Shown here: positions 15,767 through 25,188 of the stretch, piece after piece
Numbering within the stretch: the first letter of the stretch is position 1
How the letters are laid out: each line of letters opens with the position of its first letter
NCBI RefSeq assembly: GCF_002835665.1
Contig: NZ_PIZV01000017.1
Span: 1-37,222, forward strand
DNA: 37,222 bases
Direction: 5' to 3'
Source: Chryseobacterium sp. PMSZPI
GTDB taxonomy: Bacteria; Bacteroidota; Bacteroidia; Flavobacteriales; Weeksellaceae
Notes under the pieces: generated by a model
The model's input: the letters and a program-made list of their open reading frames with translations, nothing else
Told to the model about the DNA's origin: nothing
Database searches by the model: none
Program-made: the position numbers and the translations under genes

Positions 15767-17383
15767 TTAGATAGTTTGTTCTTGTAATTGAGGACCTGAA
15801 GCAATTAATCTCTTACCTTCTTCAGTATCACAATACTGCTCAAAGTTTTTGATGTATCTCGAAGCAAGGTCTTTTGCTTTCTCTTCCCATTCTGAAGCAT
15901 TTTCGTAAGTATCTCTAGGATCTAGAATACCTGTAGAAACGTTCGGAAGTTCAGTAGGAATTTCAAGATTCATAATTGGAACCTGCGTTTTAGGAGCGTT
16001 GTCAATAGAACCATCGATAATTGCATCGATAATTGCTCTTGTATCCTTTAAAGAAATTCTCTTTCCGGTACCATTCCAACCTGTGTTTACTAAATAAGCT
16101 TTAGCACCATATTCTTTCATTTTACCAATCAATGTTTTAGAGTACATTGTTGGGTGTAGTGTAAGGAATGCTTCACCGAATGCCGGAGAGAAAGATGGCT
16201 GAGGCTCAGTAATTCCTCTTTCAGTTCCTGCTAATTTAGATGTATAACCACAAAGGAAGTGGTATTGAGCCTGATCTTCGTTCAGGATAGAAACCGGAGG
16301 AAGTACCCCGAATGCATCAGCTGAAAGATAAACGATCTTTTTAGCATGACCAGCTTTAGATGGTAATACAATTTTGTTGATATGATAAATTGGATAAGAA
16401 ACCCTTGTATTTTCAGTGATAGATCCGTCTGTATAATCTGCTACTCCATTGTTGATTACAACGTTTTCAAGAAGTGCATCTCTCTTGATTGCAGCGAAGA
16501 TATCTGGTTCTTTTTCTTCCGATAAGTCAATAACTTTAGCATAACATCCTCCTTCATAATTGAAAACTCCGTTGTTATCCCAACCGTGCTCATCATCACC
16601 GATCAAGTATCTTTTAGGGTCTGCAGACAAAGTTGTTTTTCCTGTTCCTGAAAGGCCAAAGAATAAAGCGACATCACCTTTTTCTCCTACGTTAGCAGAA
16701 CAGTGCATTGACGCCATACCTTTTAATGGAAGGTAATAGTTCATCATAGCAAACATTCCTTTTTTCATTTCGCCTCCATACCAAGTACCACCAATGATCT
16801 GTAGCTTTTCAGTAAGGTTGAACATAATAAAGTTTTCAGAATTCAATCCTTGAGCCTCCCAGTTAGGGTTTGTTGTTTTAGAACCGTTGATTACTGTGAA
16901 ATCCGGCTCTCCAAAGTTTTCAAGCTCATAATGAGAAGGACGAATGAACATATTAGTAACAAAATGCGCCTGCCATGCTACTTCAACGATAAATCTTACT
17001 TTAAGTCTCGTATCTGCATTCGTTCCGCAGAATGTATCTACTACATAAATCTTTTTAGATTTAGCAAGCTGGTTCAGCACTAGTTCTTTACAAGACCCGA
17101 AAATTTCTGCAGTGGTAGGTAAGTTTACTTTACCATCCCAGAAAATTGTATCTCTTGTAACATCATCCTGAACAATATATCTGTCTTTAGGTGAACGACC
17201 TGTGAAAATTCCTGTTTTTACTGATACCGCGCCCGATTCCGTAAGTTCTGCTTTCTCAAACCCCTGATTTTCAGGAGAAACTTCAGCCTGGTATAATGCT
17301 TCATATGAAGGATTATACACGACTTCATAGTTTCCTTTAATCCCTAATTTCTCTAAATCCTGGATGATTTTAGTGTTTTTCAT
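15767..17383 (-). CDS. pckA: Phosphoenolpyruvate carboxykinase (ATP)
   Basis: A 538-residue cytosolic enzyme converting oxaloacetate and ATP to phosphoenolpyruvate, CO2 and ADP, the first committed step of gluconeogenesis. The family signatures are intact: oxaloacetate-binding Arg63 in [18 protein letters not shown] (201-211) with the metal and substrate residues, the kinase-1a P-loop GLSGTGKT at 243-250, the kinase-2 motif IGDDEHGWD (261-269), and a C-terminal adenine-binding region around [12 protein letters not shown]. Length is normal for the ATP-dependent bacterial form. The gene stands alone, with a -7 promoter box about 36 bases upstream and a strong terminator downstream. Nothing unusual was noted. 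Confidence 0.97.
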   Translation of the reverse strand: MKNTKIIQDLEKLGIKGNYEVVYNPSYEALYQAEVSPENQGFEKAELTESGAVSVKTGIFTGRSPKDRYIVQDDVTRDTIFWDGKVNLPTTAEIFGSCKELVLNQLAKSKKIYVVDTFCGTNADTRLKVRFIVEVAWQAHFVTNMFIRPSHYELENFGEPDFTVINGSKTTNPNWEAQGLNSENFIMFNLTEKLQIIGGTWYGGEMKKGMFAMMNYYLPLKGMASMHCSANVGEKGDVALFFGLSGTGKTTLSADPKRYLIGDDEHGWDNNGVFNYEGGCYAKVIDLSEEKEPDIFAAIKRDALLENVVINNGVADYTDGSITENTRVSYPIYHINKIVLPSKAGHAKKIVYLSADAFGVLPPVSILNEDQAQYHFLCGYTSKLAGTERGITEPQPSFSPAFGEAFLTLHPTMYSKTLIGKMKEYGAKAYLVNTGWNGTGKRISLKDTRAIIDAIIDGSIDNAPKTQVPIMNLEIPTELPNVSTGILDPRDTYENASEWEEKAKDLASRYIKNFEQYCDTEEGKRLIASGPQLQEQTI

Positions 17384-17418
17384 TTTACTTATATTTTCTA
17401 TTTCTTTATTGACTTCAA

Positions 17419-17426
17419 CAAAAATA
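17419..17426 (-). promoter_or_regulatory. Candidate -7 element for pckA
   Basis: On the - strand TATTTTTG matches TAnnTTTG exactly and would give a leader of about 30 bases. No clear -33 TTG is seen. Confidence 0.5.
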
Positions 17427-17510
17427 ATATTAATTATTTGTTAAAGACGGTTTAAATATACTGATATAAGTCAGAATGACAAATAAAAAAACAGGTTTAT
17501 AAAATATTGA

Positions 17511-18416
17511 TTATAAATCAATTATATCAGACCATTCAAAAACAGTTGTAAAACCTTTCTCCCAAAAATAGTCTTTAAAGCCCCCAAATTTGGCACTCAT
17601 TACAAAATCTCCACCCCAAGCTCCTAAGCTTTTGATAAAAGAAGGGCAATTTGAGAATATTTTTTCTTTAACTGTAGGAATTTCAATGAAATGGGATATT
17701 TTTTGCTCATGAATCATCATTAATTCAGAAAATTTTTCCAATTCATTGCATAATAAAATTTTCTTTGTGATATCTGAAAATTCATCAATCAATTCCGGTG
17801 ACTTCTTTTTCGATTTATAAAGATTGATTCCTTCCCTACTATCCTGCTTTTGATTGAGATGAATAAAAATCAATTCATTTTTAAAAGAAGGATTAAAGTT
17901 AACCTTCTCATATCGAATCTCAGGCTTGTTTTGGAAAAGAACCGCTGATTTTTCTTTAGCAACAGCAATATCATACCCGCTTCCTCCTAAACTAATTGTA
18001 TTTAGATAGAAAGGATCTACTCCAGCCCATTCTGCAAGGTTATTCATTAAGGTGGAACTGCTTCCCAGTCCAAAATCTGCAGGAAATTGAAGGTTGGTTT
18101 TTAAACGATAGGTAATGCTATTTTTGAATTTAGTTTCAGAAAGCTGCTGAACATTTTTCAATGTTTTTAAAATAAATTCAGCACTTGAAGGAATATTGGT
18201 TTGTAGAATTTGCCAGTTCTTATAATCAATAGCAGCTGTTAACCAAAGTTTATTTTGATGATATGCCTCCCAGAAGATCAAGGATTTTTCATCATCTTCC
18301 TCTTCAAAGAAAAACTCTTGTCCCAGCTTGGTTGGTACCGCTAAGACAAGAGCTCCGTCGATCGCGAAATATTCTGAAGTAAGCATCAGCTTGCCCGGTG
18401 AAAATATCGCGTTCAT
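17511..18416 (-). CDS. GYDIA-family GHMP kinase
   Basis: A 301-residue member of the GHMP small-molecule kinase superfamily. The N-terminus has SPGKLMLTSEYFAIDGA (6-22), the usual substrate-side start. The ATP-binding glycine loop is FGLGSSSTLMN (115-125), and GGSGYDIAVA (144-153) carries the GYDIA signature of a Bacteroidota subgroup. The C-terminal motif is represented by SLGAWGGDFVMS. The superfamily includes mevalonate and phosphomevalonate kinases, and flavobacteria make isoprenoids by the mevalonate route, so a role there is possible, but the substrate is not established from the sequence. The gene begins 9 bases after the fabD stop on the same strand, so the two are almost certainly one transcript. 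It is close to normal length and intact. Confidence 0.85.
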   Translation of the reverse strand: MNAIFSPGKLMLTSEYFAIDGALVLAVPTKLGQEFFFEEEDDEKSLIFWEAYHQNKLWLTAAIDYKNWQILQTNIPSSAEFILKTLKNVQQLSETKFKNSITYRLKTNLQFPADFGLGSSSTLMNNLAEWAGVDPFYLNTISLGGSGYDIAVAKEKSAVLFQNKPEIRYEKVNFNPSFKNELIFIHLNQKQDSREGINLYKSKKKSPELIDEFSDITKKILLCNELEKFSELMMIHEQKISHFIEIPTVKEKIFSNCPSFIKSLGAWGGDFVMSAKFGGFKDYFWEKGFTTVFEWSDIIDL

Positions 18417-18425
18417 ATTTTTTTA

Positions 18426-19301
18426 TTAGATAGCAGAAGTAGACTCTACTGACCCGTCAATTTTTTTGATTAATCCCTGCAATGTCTTACCAGGTCCAAC
18501 TTCAACGAAGTTAGAAGCACCATCTTTAATCATATTCTGAACAGACTGAGTCCATTTTACAGGACCTGTAAGCTGAGCGATAAGATTTTGCTTGATCTCA
18601 TCAGGATTTGTCACTGCCGTAGTCGTGATATTCTGATATACAGGAATCGTTGCTTTTCTGAATTTTGTTGTTTCAATAGCAGCCGCTAACCTTTCTTGTG
18701 CGGGTTGCATCAATGGTGAGTGGAAGGCTCCGTTTACAGGCAATAATAAGGCTCTTTTTGCCCCAGCTTCTTTCAGCTTAGCACAAGCTTCTTCCACTGC
18801 CGGTGTCTCTCCGGAAATTACTAACTGCCCGGGACAGTTATAATTTGCAGGCACAACTATTCCGTTGATTTGTGCACAAATTTCTTCAACTTTAGCATCT
18901 TCTAATCCTAAAATTGCTGCCATAGAACTTGGATTTGCATCACAAGCTTCCTGCATAGCTTTTGCTCTTTCCGACACCAATTTCAACCCGTCATCAAAGG
19001 ATAAAACTCCATTGGCAACTAATGCTGAAAACTCTCCTAAAGAGTGACCTGCTACCATTTCTGCTCCAAGCCCGTTTACAGCTTTTAATGCAGCTACTGA
19101 ATGTATAAAAATTGAAGGTTGGGTAACCTCTGTTTTCTTAAGATCTTCATCCGTTCCGTTAAACATAATCGAAAGAATGTCGAAACCCAAAATTTCATTG
19201 GCAGATTCCATCAGATCTTTAATATCTTTTCTAGAATCGTACAATTCTTTTCCCATCCCTACGAACTGAGAACCCTGCCCAGGAAATACAAGTGCTTTCA
19301 T
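18426..19301 (-). CDS. fabD: Malonyl-CoA:ACP transacylase
   Basis: A 291-residue cytosolic enzyme that moves the malonyl group from CoA to acyl carrier protein, supplying the extender unit for type II fatty acid synthesis. It has FPGQGSQFVGMG (6-17), the nucleophile elbow GHSLGEF with Ser87 (85-91), Arg112 that holds the malonyl carboxylate, and the catalytic His194 in VNGAFHSPLM. The C-terminal VEVGPGKTLQGLIKK is also typical. It has its own promoter box at 19322-19329 and is followed directly by the GHMP kinase gene, an arrangement that links fatty acid and possibly isoprenoid supply only by proximity. Confidence 0.97.
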   Translation of the reverse strand: MKALVFPGQGSQFVGMGKELYDSRKDIKDLMESANEILGFDILSIMFNGTDEDLKKTEVTQPSIFIHSVAALKAVNGLGAEMVAGHSLGEFSALVANGVLSFDDGLKLVSERAKAMQEACDANPSSMAAILGLEDAKVEEICAQINGIVVPANYNCPGQLVISGETPAVEEACAKLKEAGAKRALLLPVNGAFHSPLMQPAQERLAAAIETTKFRKATIPVYQNITTTAVTNPDEIKQNLIAQLTGPVKWTQSVQNMIKDGASNFVEVGPGKTLQGLIKKIDGSVESTSAI

Positions 19302-19321
19302 GTAATGAATTAAATATTATG

Positions 19322-19329
19322 CAAATATA
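19322..19329 (-). promoter_or_regulatory. Candidate -7 element for fabD and the GHMP kinase
   Basis: On the - strand TATATTTG matches TAnnTTTG exactly, 20 bases before the fabD ATG. No -33 TTG is seen at the ideal distance. Confidence 0.5.
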
Positions 19330-19371
19330 ATTATAATGTTAACAATATTCTTTTAAAGTGTTATAAATCAT

Positions 19372-21306
19372 TTAAGGAACCAACCTGATTACTCTGTAAC
19401 CAGTATTCACATAAGCTCCGTTAGCTTTAGATCTTACAAACTCAAATTTGGTTGCCAACTGAGTCTGAACTTTATTCATCTGCTTAAAGATTTCACCTTT
19501 TTTATTTTCTCTGGTTAACATATCGTTCACCACGTCAAAACCTACGATCGCATATTTTGGAGGAATCTTGCAGTATTTACTTTTATAAGCTGCTAAGATT
19601 TCTTTTTCAAAGTTACCGTCAGTATTGATTTTTCTATCCATCAGATATACCAGGCTCGCCTGGCTCAAATCGTCCACTTTCTTTTCGAAAACTGGTGAAT
19701 AGAACATACTGAAAGCTTTTACTCCTTGAGCTTCTTTAGAAAGACTGATGATTCTATTGGCAAAAGCATCTCCCATACCATCGTTATCGTTCGCCAATAC
19801 TGCAATAACCGGAGCAGATTGCCCTGTCATCATATTTTGATCCAATTGAATCTCAGCAGGGGAATTCACGATAATAATATTAGGATTTTTCACCGCTTTT
19901 TCAAGACCTGCTTTAATATAGTTGGCATTTTCTTTTTTAGAATCTGCAACTACATATATTTTTTGATCTGAATAAACTGCTTTTACTTCTTCAACGATCT
20001 TATCCGCATAGGTTTGATTGTTGGTTTCAACAATAATTAAATTGCTATAGTTATAAAGTTCCGGTGTGTTGGCAAATGGTGCTACAACCGGTATTTTTTG
20101 ATTTTTAGTAAAATCCAGTACATCAATTACATTGGATTTGAAGAATGGGCCAATGATCAAGTCTGTATTTTCAGGATTAATTTGAGTCAAAGAATTTCTG
20201 AATGAAGCCTCATTTCCTGAATCCACAACTTTGACATCCAGTTTCTGACCTCCTCTGGCATTTCTTTCAATGGCAAGTTTTGCTCCTGTTAAAAAGTCCA
20301 TTGCCATTCCTCTATATTGTGTTTCATTGGCACTATATCCAAAAGGCAGCATCAATACCACGCTTAAGGCATCACCATTTTTCTTTATATAAACAGGATC
20401 TTGTTTTTTAATTTTTAAAACCATTCCTGTTTTTAATCCATGGGCAAGATCAGGGTTAAGCGCAATTAATTCATCAATACTTATTCCAAATTTATTAACA
20501 ATAGAGAATACGGTATCTCCTTGCTGAACAGTATATGTTACATAATCATCTGCAACTGTAACATTAGAAGCTGCTGGTGAAGTATTTCCGGAATCCATTT
20601 TCTCTTTTGAACCTGCTACCGGCTCTGCAACAGAATTTGTATTGGATTTTTTTAATTTAATAGTTTCACCCGGTTTTAATCCTTTCTCTTCCAATCCCGG
20701 ATTTAAAGCAAAAAGATCTTGCTGGCTAATTCCAAACTGTTTTGTAATTCTGTAATAATTATCTTTTGCCTGAACCACATAGGATTCTGTGTCAGCAGAC
20801 GCAGGAGTTGGTGTTACAGGTTTTTCAACGGGAGTTTCTACAGGTTTTTCAGTAGCAATCACTTGTTGGCTGTCACCGTATTTTTTGATACTGGCAAGAG
20901 GTAAGGTAATCTCATCTCCAATTTTCATGTGGGAATCCAATTCGGGATTCAGTTTTCTTAAATCAGTTTCAGAAATTCGGTATTGTTTTGTAATCCCATA
21001 GATGGTTTGCTTTGGTTGCAAAACAATTTTTCCAAGTGCTGAACTTGGAGCCGTTTTTGCTTTTTCAGCCACAACAGTTTTAGTAACTGCCGGAGTTGTT
21101 TTATCTGCTTTTATTGTTAAAACATCTCCAATAGCTAATTTTCCGTCTTTAAACTTTGGGTTTAGCTTCAACAATTCATCTACAGTCATTCCATACTTCT
21201 TTGCAATATTGTAAGGGTTATCACCTTGTACAACGGTATGCGATTTCTGAGCTGAAACTCCTAAAACCATACATAAACTGGATAGAATAAAAAACCTCTT
21301 TATCAT
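19372..21306 (-). CDS. Four-LysM protein with type 1 periplasmic-binding-like domain
   Basis: A 644-residue exported protein. The signal peptide spans about 1-19 (VSA/Q). Four LysM peptidoglycan-binding repeats follow at roughly 22-67, 92-137, 173-217 and 252-298, each with the core pattern (I-KxYG-ID-LxxLNP-L-xG-IGxxL), separated by Pro/Thr/Ser/Lys-rich linkers. The C-terminal half (about 314-644) resembles a type 1 periplasmic substrate-binding fold: VVLMLPFGYSAN, then MAMDFLTGAKLAIERN, DLIIGPFFKSNVIDVLDFT, IPVVAPFANTP. This layout recalls LpoA-type activators and branched-chain amino acid receptors, but no catalytic residues are recognised. It probably binds the cell wall and senses or scaffolds something in the periplasm. 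It starts 38 bases after the bshC stop and may share a transcript with bshC and the porin gene. Confidence 0.85.
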   Translation of the reverse strand: MIKRFFILSSLCMVLGVSAQKSHTVVQGDNPYNIAKKYGMTVDELLKLNPKFKDGKLAIGDVLTIKADKTTPAVTKTVVAEKAKTAPSSALGKIVLQPKQTIYGITKQYRISETDLRKLNPELDSHMKIGDEITLPLASIKKYGDSQQVIATEKPVETPVEKPVTPTPASADTESYVVQAKDNYYRITKQFGISQQDLFALNPGLEEKGLKPGETIKLKKSNTNSVAEPVAGSKEKMDSGNTSPAASNVTVADDYVTYTVQQGDTVFSIVNKFGISIDELIALNPDLAHGLKTGMVLKIKKQDPVYIKKNGDALSVVLMLPFGYSANETQYRGMAMDFLTGAKLAIERNARGGQKLDVKVVDSGNEASFRNSLTQINPENTDLIIGPFFKSNVIDVLDFTKNQKIPVVAPFANTPELYNYSNLIIVETNNQTYADKIVEEVKAVYSDQKIYVVADSKKENANYIKAGLEKAVKNPNIIIVNSPAEIQLDQNMMTGQSAPVIAVLANDNDGMGDAFANRIISLSKEAQGVKAFSMFYSPVFEKKVDDLSQASLVYLMDRKINTDGNFEKEILAAYKSKYCKIPPKYAIVGFDVVNDMLTRENKKGEIFKQMNKVQTQLATKFEFVRSKANGAYVNTGYRVIRLVP

Positions 21307-21344
21307 ATTAGATAATTATAATTTACAAAAATACTCCTTTAAAA

Positions 21345-22931
21345 TTAAATGGCAACAATTATTAATTTGGATTCTTGAACCACCATCTCTTCCAAACAAT
21401 TTTCAAGCCATGAATACCCAAAATCTGAAAAGAGTACAGAAAAGTTGTAAACTCTTTCCTGCCAAGTTTTGGAAGGATGTACATCTAAAAACAGATTTTC
21501 AAGTCTTTCCAGTAATTCGTTTTGCTTAATCTTTTCTGCATGAAGCAATCGTTTCTTCATTCTTTTAAAAGATTTGAGTTGTCTCACCTCTTCAGCCGTC
21601 ACCATATTTCCAAATGACTTTTCTGTAGTTTCAGCTATGGATTTCAATTCTGAAAAGTTCTTAATCAGAAGTTCTTCTTTTTCATCCAATAATTGTAAAA
21701 TGGCATTATCTTTCAAAATCACCTGATTGGTAATTGTTGTAAAATTGTGGAAGAAATCTTCTATTTTAAGGTTTAATTTATCTATTTTCCTTAATGTTTT
21801 CTCTTTTAGGAAAAGCATAGAATTCCTTGGAATCAAAATTGGAAAGGGAATATTGATCGTCGAAAAATAATCTTTAAGTTCCAGCCAATACATAATTTCT
21901 GCATTCCCTCCAATATAAGCCAGATTGGGTAATACTTTTTCCTGATACACGGGACGCATCAATGCATTCGGACTGAATTTTTCAGGGTGATTGTCCAATT
22001 CTGCTATTATTTCTTCTTGAGTAAATTGCAACTGAGTATCCACTATATTGTACTTTCCCCCATTAAAATCAATTCTATCTCTTGTTTCTGAAAGATAAAA
22101 AAGATTAATTTCACGTGGATTTACCTGAACTTTACCATATTTTTTCGTTAGAAAATCTACTTTACTCTTTGTTTCTTTTTGTAGCTTAAAGTGAAGAAGT
22201 TCTTCTTTAAAAACATCTTTAATTTGCTCTTTAAGTTCTTTAGAATCCCCGTCCAGTATCAATAATCCAAATTCAGAAAAAAGACGATTTACCAAAATCT
22301 TGATAGCCTGAGTTAAAGTATTTCCAATTTTATAGGCTTCTTTTAACATCAAAATTAATTCTGTCCCAAAAATAGAGTCCTTAAACTCTTTTTCAAATTC
22401 AGAAATAAAATAAGTATCACTAATTTTAATTCTTCCTACCGGTCCGCCAGGCTTTTCATTAGATTCGTAATAATTATTTTCGGTTTTAAAATGATTAATC
22501 TCAGCAAAATCATGGTCTTCCGAAGCCATCCAATATACCGGAACGAAATTAAAATCCGGAAAATTTCCCTTCAGATACGTGCAGGTTTTAATGGTCTGCA
22601 AAATTTTGTAAACAAAGAATACAGGCCCTGAGAATAAATTCAGCTGATGCCCTGTAGTAATCGTAAATGTATTAGGTAATGTAAGGTTATCCAGATTTTC
22701 TTTTTGCTTTGAAGATAAAGTAAGATCTGAAAGTTGTTTTACAAATACATCCGAGATAACCTCTCTTTGATCTAGTGAGAAAGATTCTTTTTTTAATTGA
22801 ATCTGATGGTTAAAGTGTTCTAAAGAAAATGTATTATTTTCAAAACCCTCAATCTTTTGATTCAAAAAATCTTTTATCAATTGAGGTATGCTTTCTATAT
22901 CGCTAAATGATATTTTATTAATTGTTTTCAA
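21345..22931 (-). CDS. bshC: Bacillithiol biosynthesis cysteine-adding enzyme
   Basis: A 528-residue BshC enzyme, which is proposed to add cysteine to glucosaminyl-malate in the last step of bacillithiol synthesis. The hallmarks are TTGHQLNLFSGPVFFVYKI (about 91-109) and VPVYWMASEDHDFAEINHF (about 130-148), followed by GGPVGRI, a long coiled-coil region in the last third (KIEDFFHNFTTITNQ, DEKEELLIKNFSELKSI, RLLHAEKIKQNELLERLENLF) and the usual C-terminus. Length is normal. It begins 12 bases after the porin gene stop on the same strand and is followed by the LysM gene, so it is probably the middle gene of a three-gene transcript. Bacillithiol is a low-molecular-weight thiol used in redox buffering; bshA and bshB are not in the window. 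Confidence 0.94.
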   Translation of the reverse strand: MKTINKISFSDIESIPQLIKDFLNQKIEGFENNTFSLEHFNHQIQLKKESFSLDQREVISDVFVKQLSDLTLSSKQKENLDNLTLPNTFTITTGHQLNLFSGPVFFVYKILQTIKTCTYLKGNFPDFNFVPVYWMASEDHDFAEINHFKTENNYYESNEKPGGPVGRIKISDTYFISEFEKEFKDSIFGTELILMLKEAYKIGNTLTQAIKILVNRLFSEFGLLILDGDSKELKEQIKDVFKEELLHFKLQKETKSKVDFLTKKYGKVQVNPREINLFYLSETRDRIDFNGGKYNIVDTQLQFTQEEIIAELDNHPEKFSPNALMRPVYQEKVLPNLAYIGGNAEIMYWLELKDYFSTINIPFPILIPRNSMLFLKEKTLRKIDKLNLKIEDFFHNFTTITNQVILKDNAILQLLDEKEELLIKNFSELKSIAETTEKSFGNMVTAEEVRQLKSFKRMKKRLLHAEKIKQNELLERLENLFLDVHPSKTWQERVYNFSVLFSDFGYSWLENCLEEMVVQESKLIIVAI

Positions 22932-22943
22932 CCTGTACTATTT

Positions 22944-24869
22944 TTAGTTGAACAAATACCACACGATTCCAATGTTTAATCTGAAATCATACACTGGATA
23001 ATGTGGAAATGCATATGATTTATTATTAGAAATAACAGTTCCGATTTGTTGGCCCTCTATAAAGAAGAACATTTTTTTAACTTTCATATTAATATAAAGA
23101 TCCATAATGGGTTGCCCTCCTATAGAGAAAGAGTTTGCATTAGGAAGAATATATTCATTAAGAACCGGGAAATAATCTCTTGAGGCGAACTTAGAGAAAT
23201 AATAGACTTTCAATCCAGCCTGAACTTCTGCTGCATTTTTAAATGCTCTTGTCTGATAAAAGAAATTTGCTCTTCCGATAAAACCTGGTAAAGGAAGTAA
23301 TTCTTTATTGGTTAAAGTATTTTGAAAGTGCAATCTTGTATTTAAATGGAATTTACCATAGCTAAATGTAGCTTCACCCCCGATCTGAGAAATATTCAAT
23401 GAACTCTCACTTTGTTTTGGGTTTCCAGTGTTGTCTAAGTAAGTATAATTATCGATTCTGAAATAGTTGGCAAAAAGTTCTGTTTTAAACCATTTCAAAT
23501 TCAGGCTTCCACCAATTTCCATTACCGATTGATTTTTTGCATTTTCAAGGTAATAATTGAAGTCGCTATAAACCGATGTATTCAATAAATAATTAAATGA
23601 CGGATAAGCGCTTTGAAAATTCACTTTTGCATTAACAAAGTAATCTTTTATAGGTTCAAATGTCAGATTATTGGTCGTTTTAAGATAACTCTTGAATTGG
23701 CTTCCATTTGAAAACTCTAAAAATGATTTAAGCTGAACTTTGTCCCAAAGTTTTACTTCCAAATTACCTACTGCCCCAATTCTATTTTCTTTAAGCTCAT
23801 TTGGGAAAGGGGCATCAGTTGCAACAACATCTTTAATTCCGAATTTAATCACCTGATAACGTACTCCGGCATCTAGTTTGAATTTTTCATTATTAAAAAC
23901 CAAGCTTACGGTATTGCTAAGATTTTCAGAATATTTTTTTGTTGTTAACGGAAATCCGTCAATCAAATCTGTTGGATCTGTATACCAGTAACGTTCCGCC
24001 GCTCCCTGATTATAATAGTATTTATTTCCCTGATGAAAAATCGTATGCCTGATACTGAAAGGAAATTTTTCCGAATTGAAAGGGGTAAACTGATGGCTCA
24101 AATAATATCTCCTGTAGGCGAACTGTGAACTGGTAGACGCCAGATTCACCTGAGCATTTTGTCTGTTTTTATAATTACTGTCACCACTTTGAAATAAATT
24201 ATCTTCAGTGATCCCTCCACTTTCCTGATTGTTTACATTTTGATGCAGATAGTGGGCAAAAAGCTCATATTTCCCATTTTTTGAAACATAATGCCCGGAG
24301 AAGATTGTATTGTTATTCGCTGCTAATGAGTTTCTATAAAGGCCTTGAGAACGTAACCCCATATATTCAAGAGCGAAATTGAATCTTTTTCCAATATTCT
24401 GAGTATACGTAGATTTTAGCGCAGCCCCATTTCTCATGGCATTATGGTAAATAAATGATGCTGTTGGTGTTTTTACATCATAATATTTTACATCATTTGC
24501 TCCCAAAATCATATAGGATTTATTGGTAGGCAATAGAGAAAGATTTTGTTCTTCATTCACTTCAAAGATAAGCGGATTGTAGCCTGAACCAATATTTGCA
24601 GGCTGCACTTTTCCAAAGTTATCTTTGTTGTTTTGCTGTGTAAAAATATATGTTTTGTCAAAAGTCATCACCGTATCAAAAACTTTCTTTTCAGAAAACT
24701 GTGTCTGATACTGATAATCATTAATTGTTGGCTTGAAAATTTTTAAAGAATCTTTTTTTCCGGAATCTATGACCAGAGTGTCTTCTTGTTTTTGCAAAGG
24801 TTTTTCAGGTTTGATCTGAGCATTTGCTGCTAAACTAAAGAAGATGATTATGAAAAGGATATACTTCAT
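22944..24869 (-). CDS. Putative outer-membrane porin (flavobacterial porin family)
   Basis: I place the start at the ATG at 24867-24869, giving 641 residues beginning with a clear signal peptide (MKYILFIIIFFSLAANAQ). An upstream ATG at 24938 would add 23 residues before that signal, and a consensus -7 box at 24887-24894 would start the transcript downstream of it. The mature protein begins with a short Lys-rich region, then a long series of alternating amphipathic strands rich in Tyr, Phe and Asn ending in FRLNIGIVWYLFN, typical of an outer-membrane beta barrel. The style matches the Bacteroidota family annotated as putative porin. No plug or TonB box is present, so passive diffusion is likely. 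It leads the probable porin-bshC-LysM transcript. Confidence 0.8.
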   Translation of the reverse strand: MKYILFIIIFFSLAANAQIKPEKPLQKQEDTLVIDSGKKDSLKIFKPTINDYQYQTQFSEKKVFDTVMTFDKTYIFTQQNNKDNFGKVQPANIGSGYNPLIFEVNEEQNLSLLPTNKSYMILGANDVKYYDVKTPTASFIYHNAMRNGAALKSTYTQNIGKRFNFALEYMGLRSQGLYRNSLAANNNTIFSGHYVSKNGKYELFAHYLHQNVNNQESGGITEDNLFQSGDSNYKNRQNAQVNLASTSSQFAYRRYYLSHQFTPFNSEKFPFSIRHTIFHQGNKYYYNQGAAERYWYTDPTDLIDGFPLTTKKYSENLSNTVSLVFNNEKFKLDAGVRYQVIKFGIKDVVATDAPFPNELKENRIGAVGNLEVKLWDKVQLKSFLEFSNGSQFKSYLKTTNNLTFEPIKDYFVNAKVNFQSAYPSFNYLLNTSVYSDFNYYLENAKNQSVMEIGGSLNLKWFKTELFANYFRIDNYTYLDNTGNPKQSESSLNISQIGGEATFSYGKFHLNTRLHFQNTLTNKELLPLPGFIGRANFFYQTRAFKNAAEVQAGLKVYYFSKFASRDYFPVLNEYILPNANSFSIGGQPIMDLYINMKVKKMFFFIEGQQIGTVISNNKSYAFPHYPVYDFRLNIGIVWYLFN

Positions 24870-24886
24870 TGTTGACTTTTGTAAGG

Positions 24887-24894
24887 CAAAAATA
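24887..24894 (-). promoter_or_regulatory. -7 element for the porin-bshC-LysM transcript
   Basis: On the - strand TATTTTTG matches TAnnTTTG exactly. Transcription would begin near 24880, about 10 bases before the preferred porin start codon, which argues against the longer reading frame. Confidence 0.55.
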
Positions 24895-25105
24895 AGAAAA
24901 AAAAGAAATGGCTTTATTTTAAAAAGTGTCACTTTCATAGAAGATAAGTATGATCTGTCATTTCTAATTCTACCAATAATATCTGGTTACAGTCTTATCA
25001 CGTATGGCTACATTCGCTATCTACAAGTAAAACATCTGTAAAAATACATGAAATTCCCACTTAATTTCCTTCATAAAAATTAAGTAAAATATTAAAAATT
25101 CTGAA

Positions 25106-25137
25106 TATATGTTTTTAGCTTAATTTAAAAACATATA
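25106..25137. repeat. Perfect 12-bp dyad upstream of an exported-protein gene
   Basis: TATATGTTTTTA (25106-25117) and TAAAAACATATA (25126-25137) are perfect inverted copies around an 8-base spacer. The dyad lies in the spacer between the divergent porin and exported-protein genes, about 50 bases before the latter, where an operator could sit. It is AT-only apart from one base per arm, so chance is not excluded. Confidence 0.45.
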
Positions 25138-25188
25138 ATTTTATTAAAATTATTTTGTAAATTCACAAACAATCCTAATCATTACCTT

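Noticed and set aside
24870..24938. N-terminal extension of the porin from an ATG at 24938
   Set aside because: It would put 23 residues before a complete signal peptide and lies upstream of the likely transcription start.
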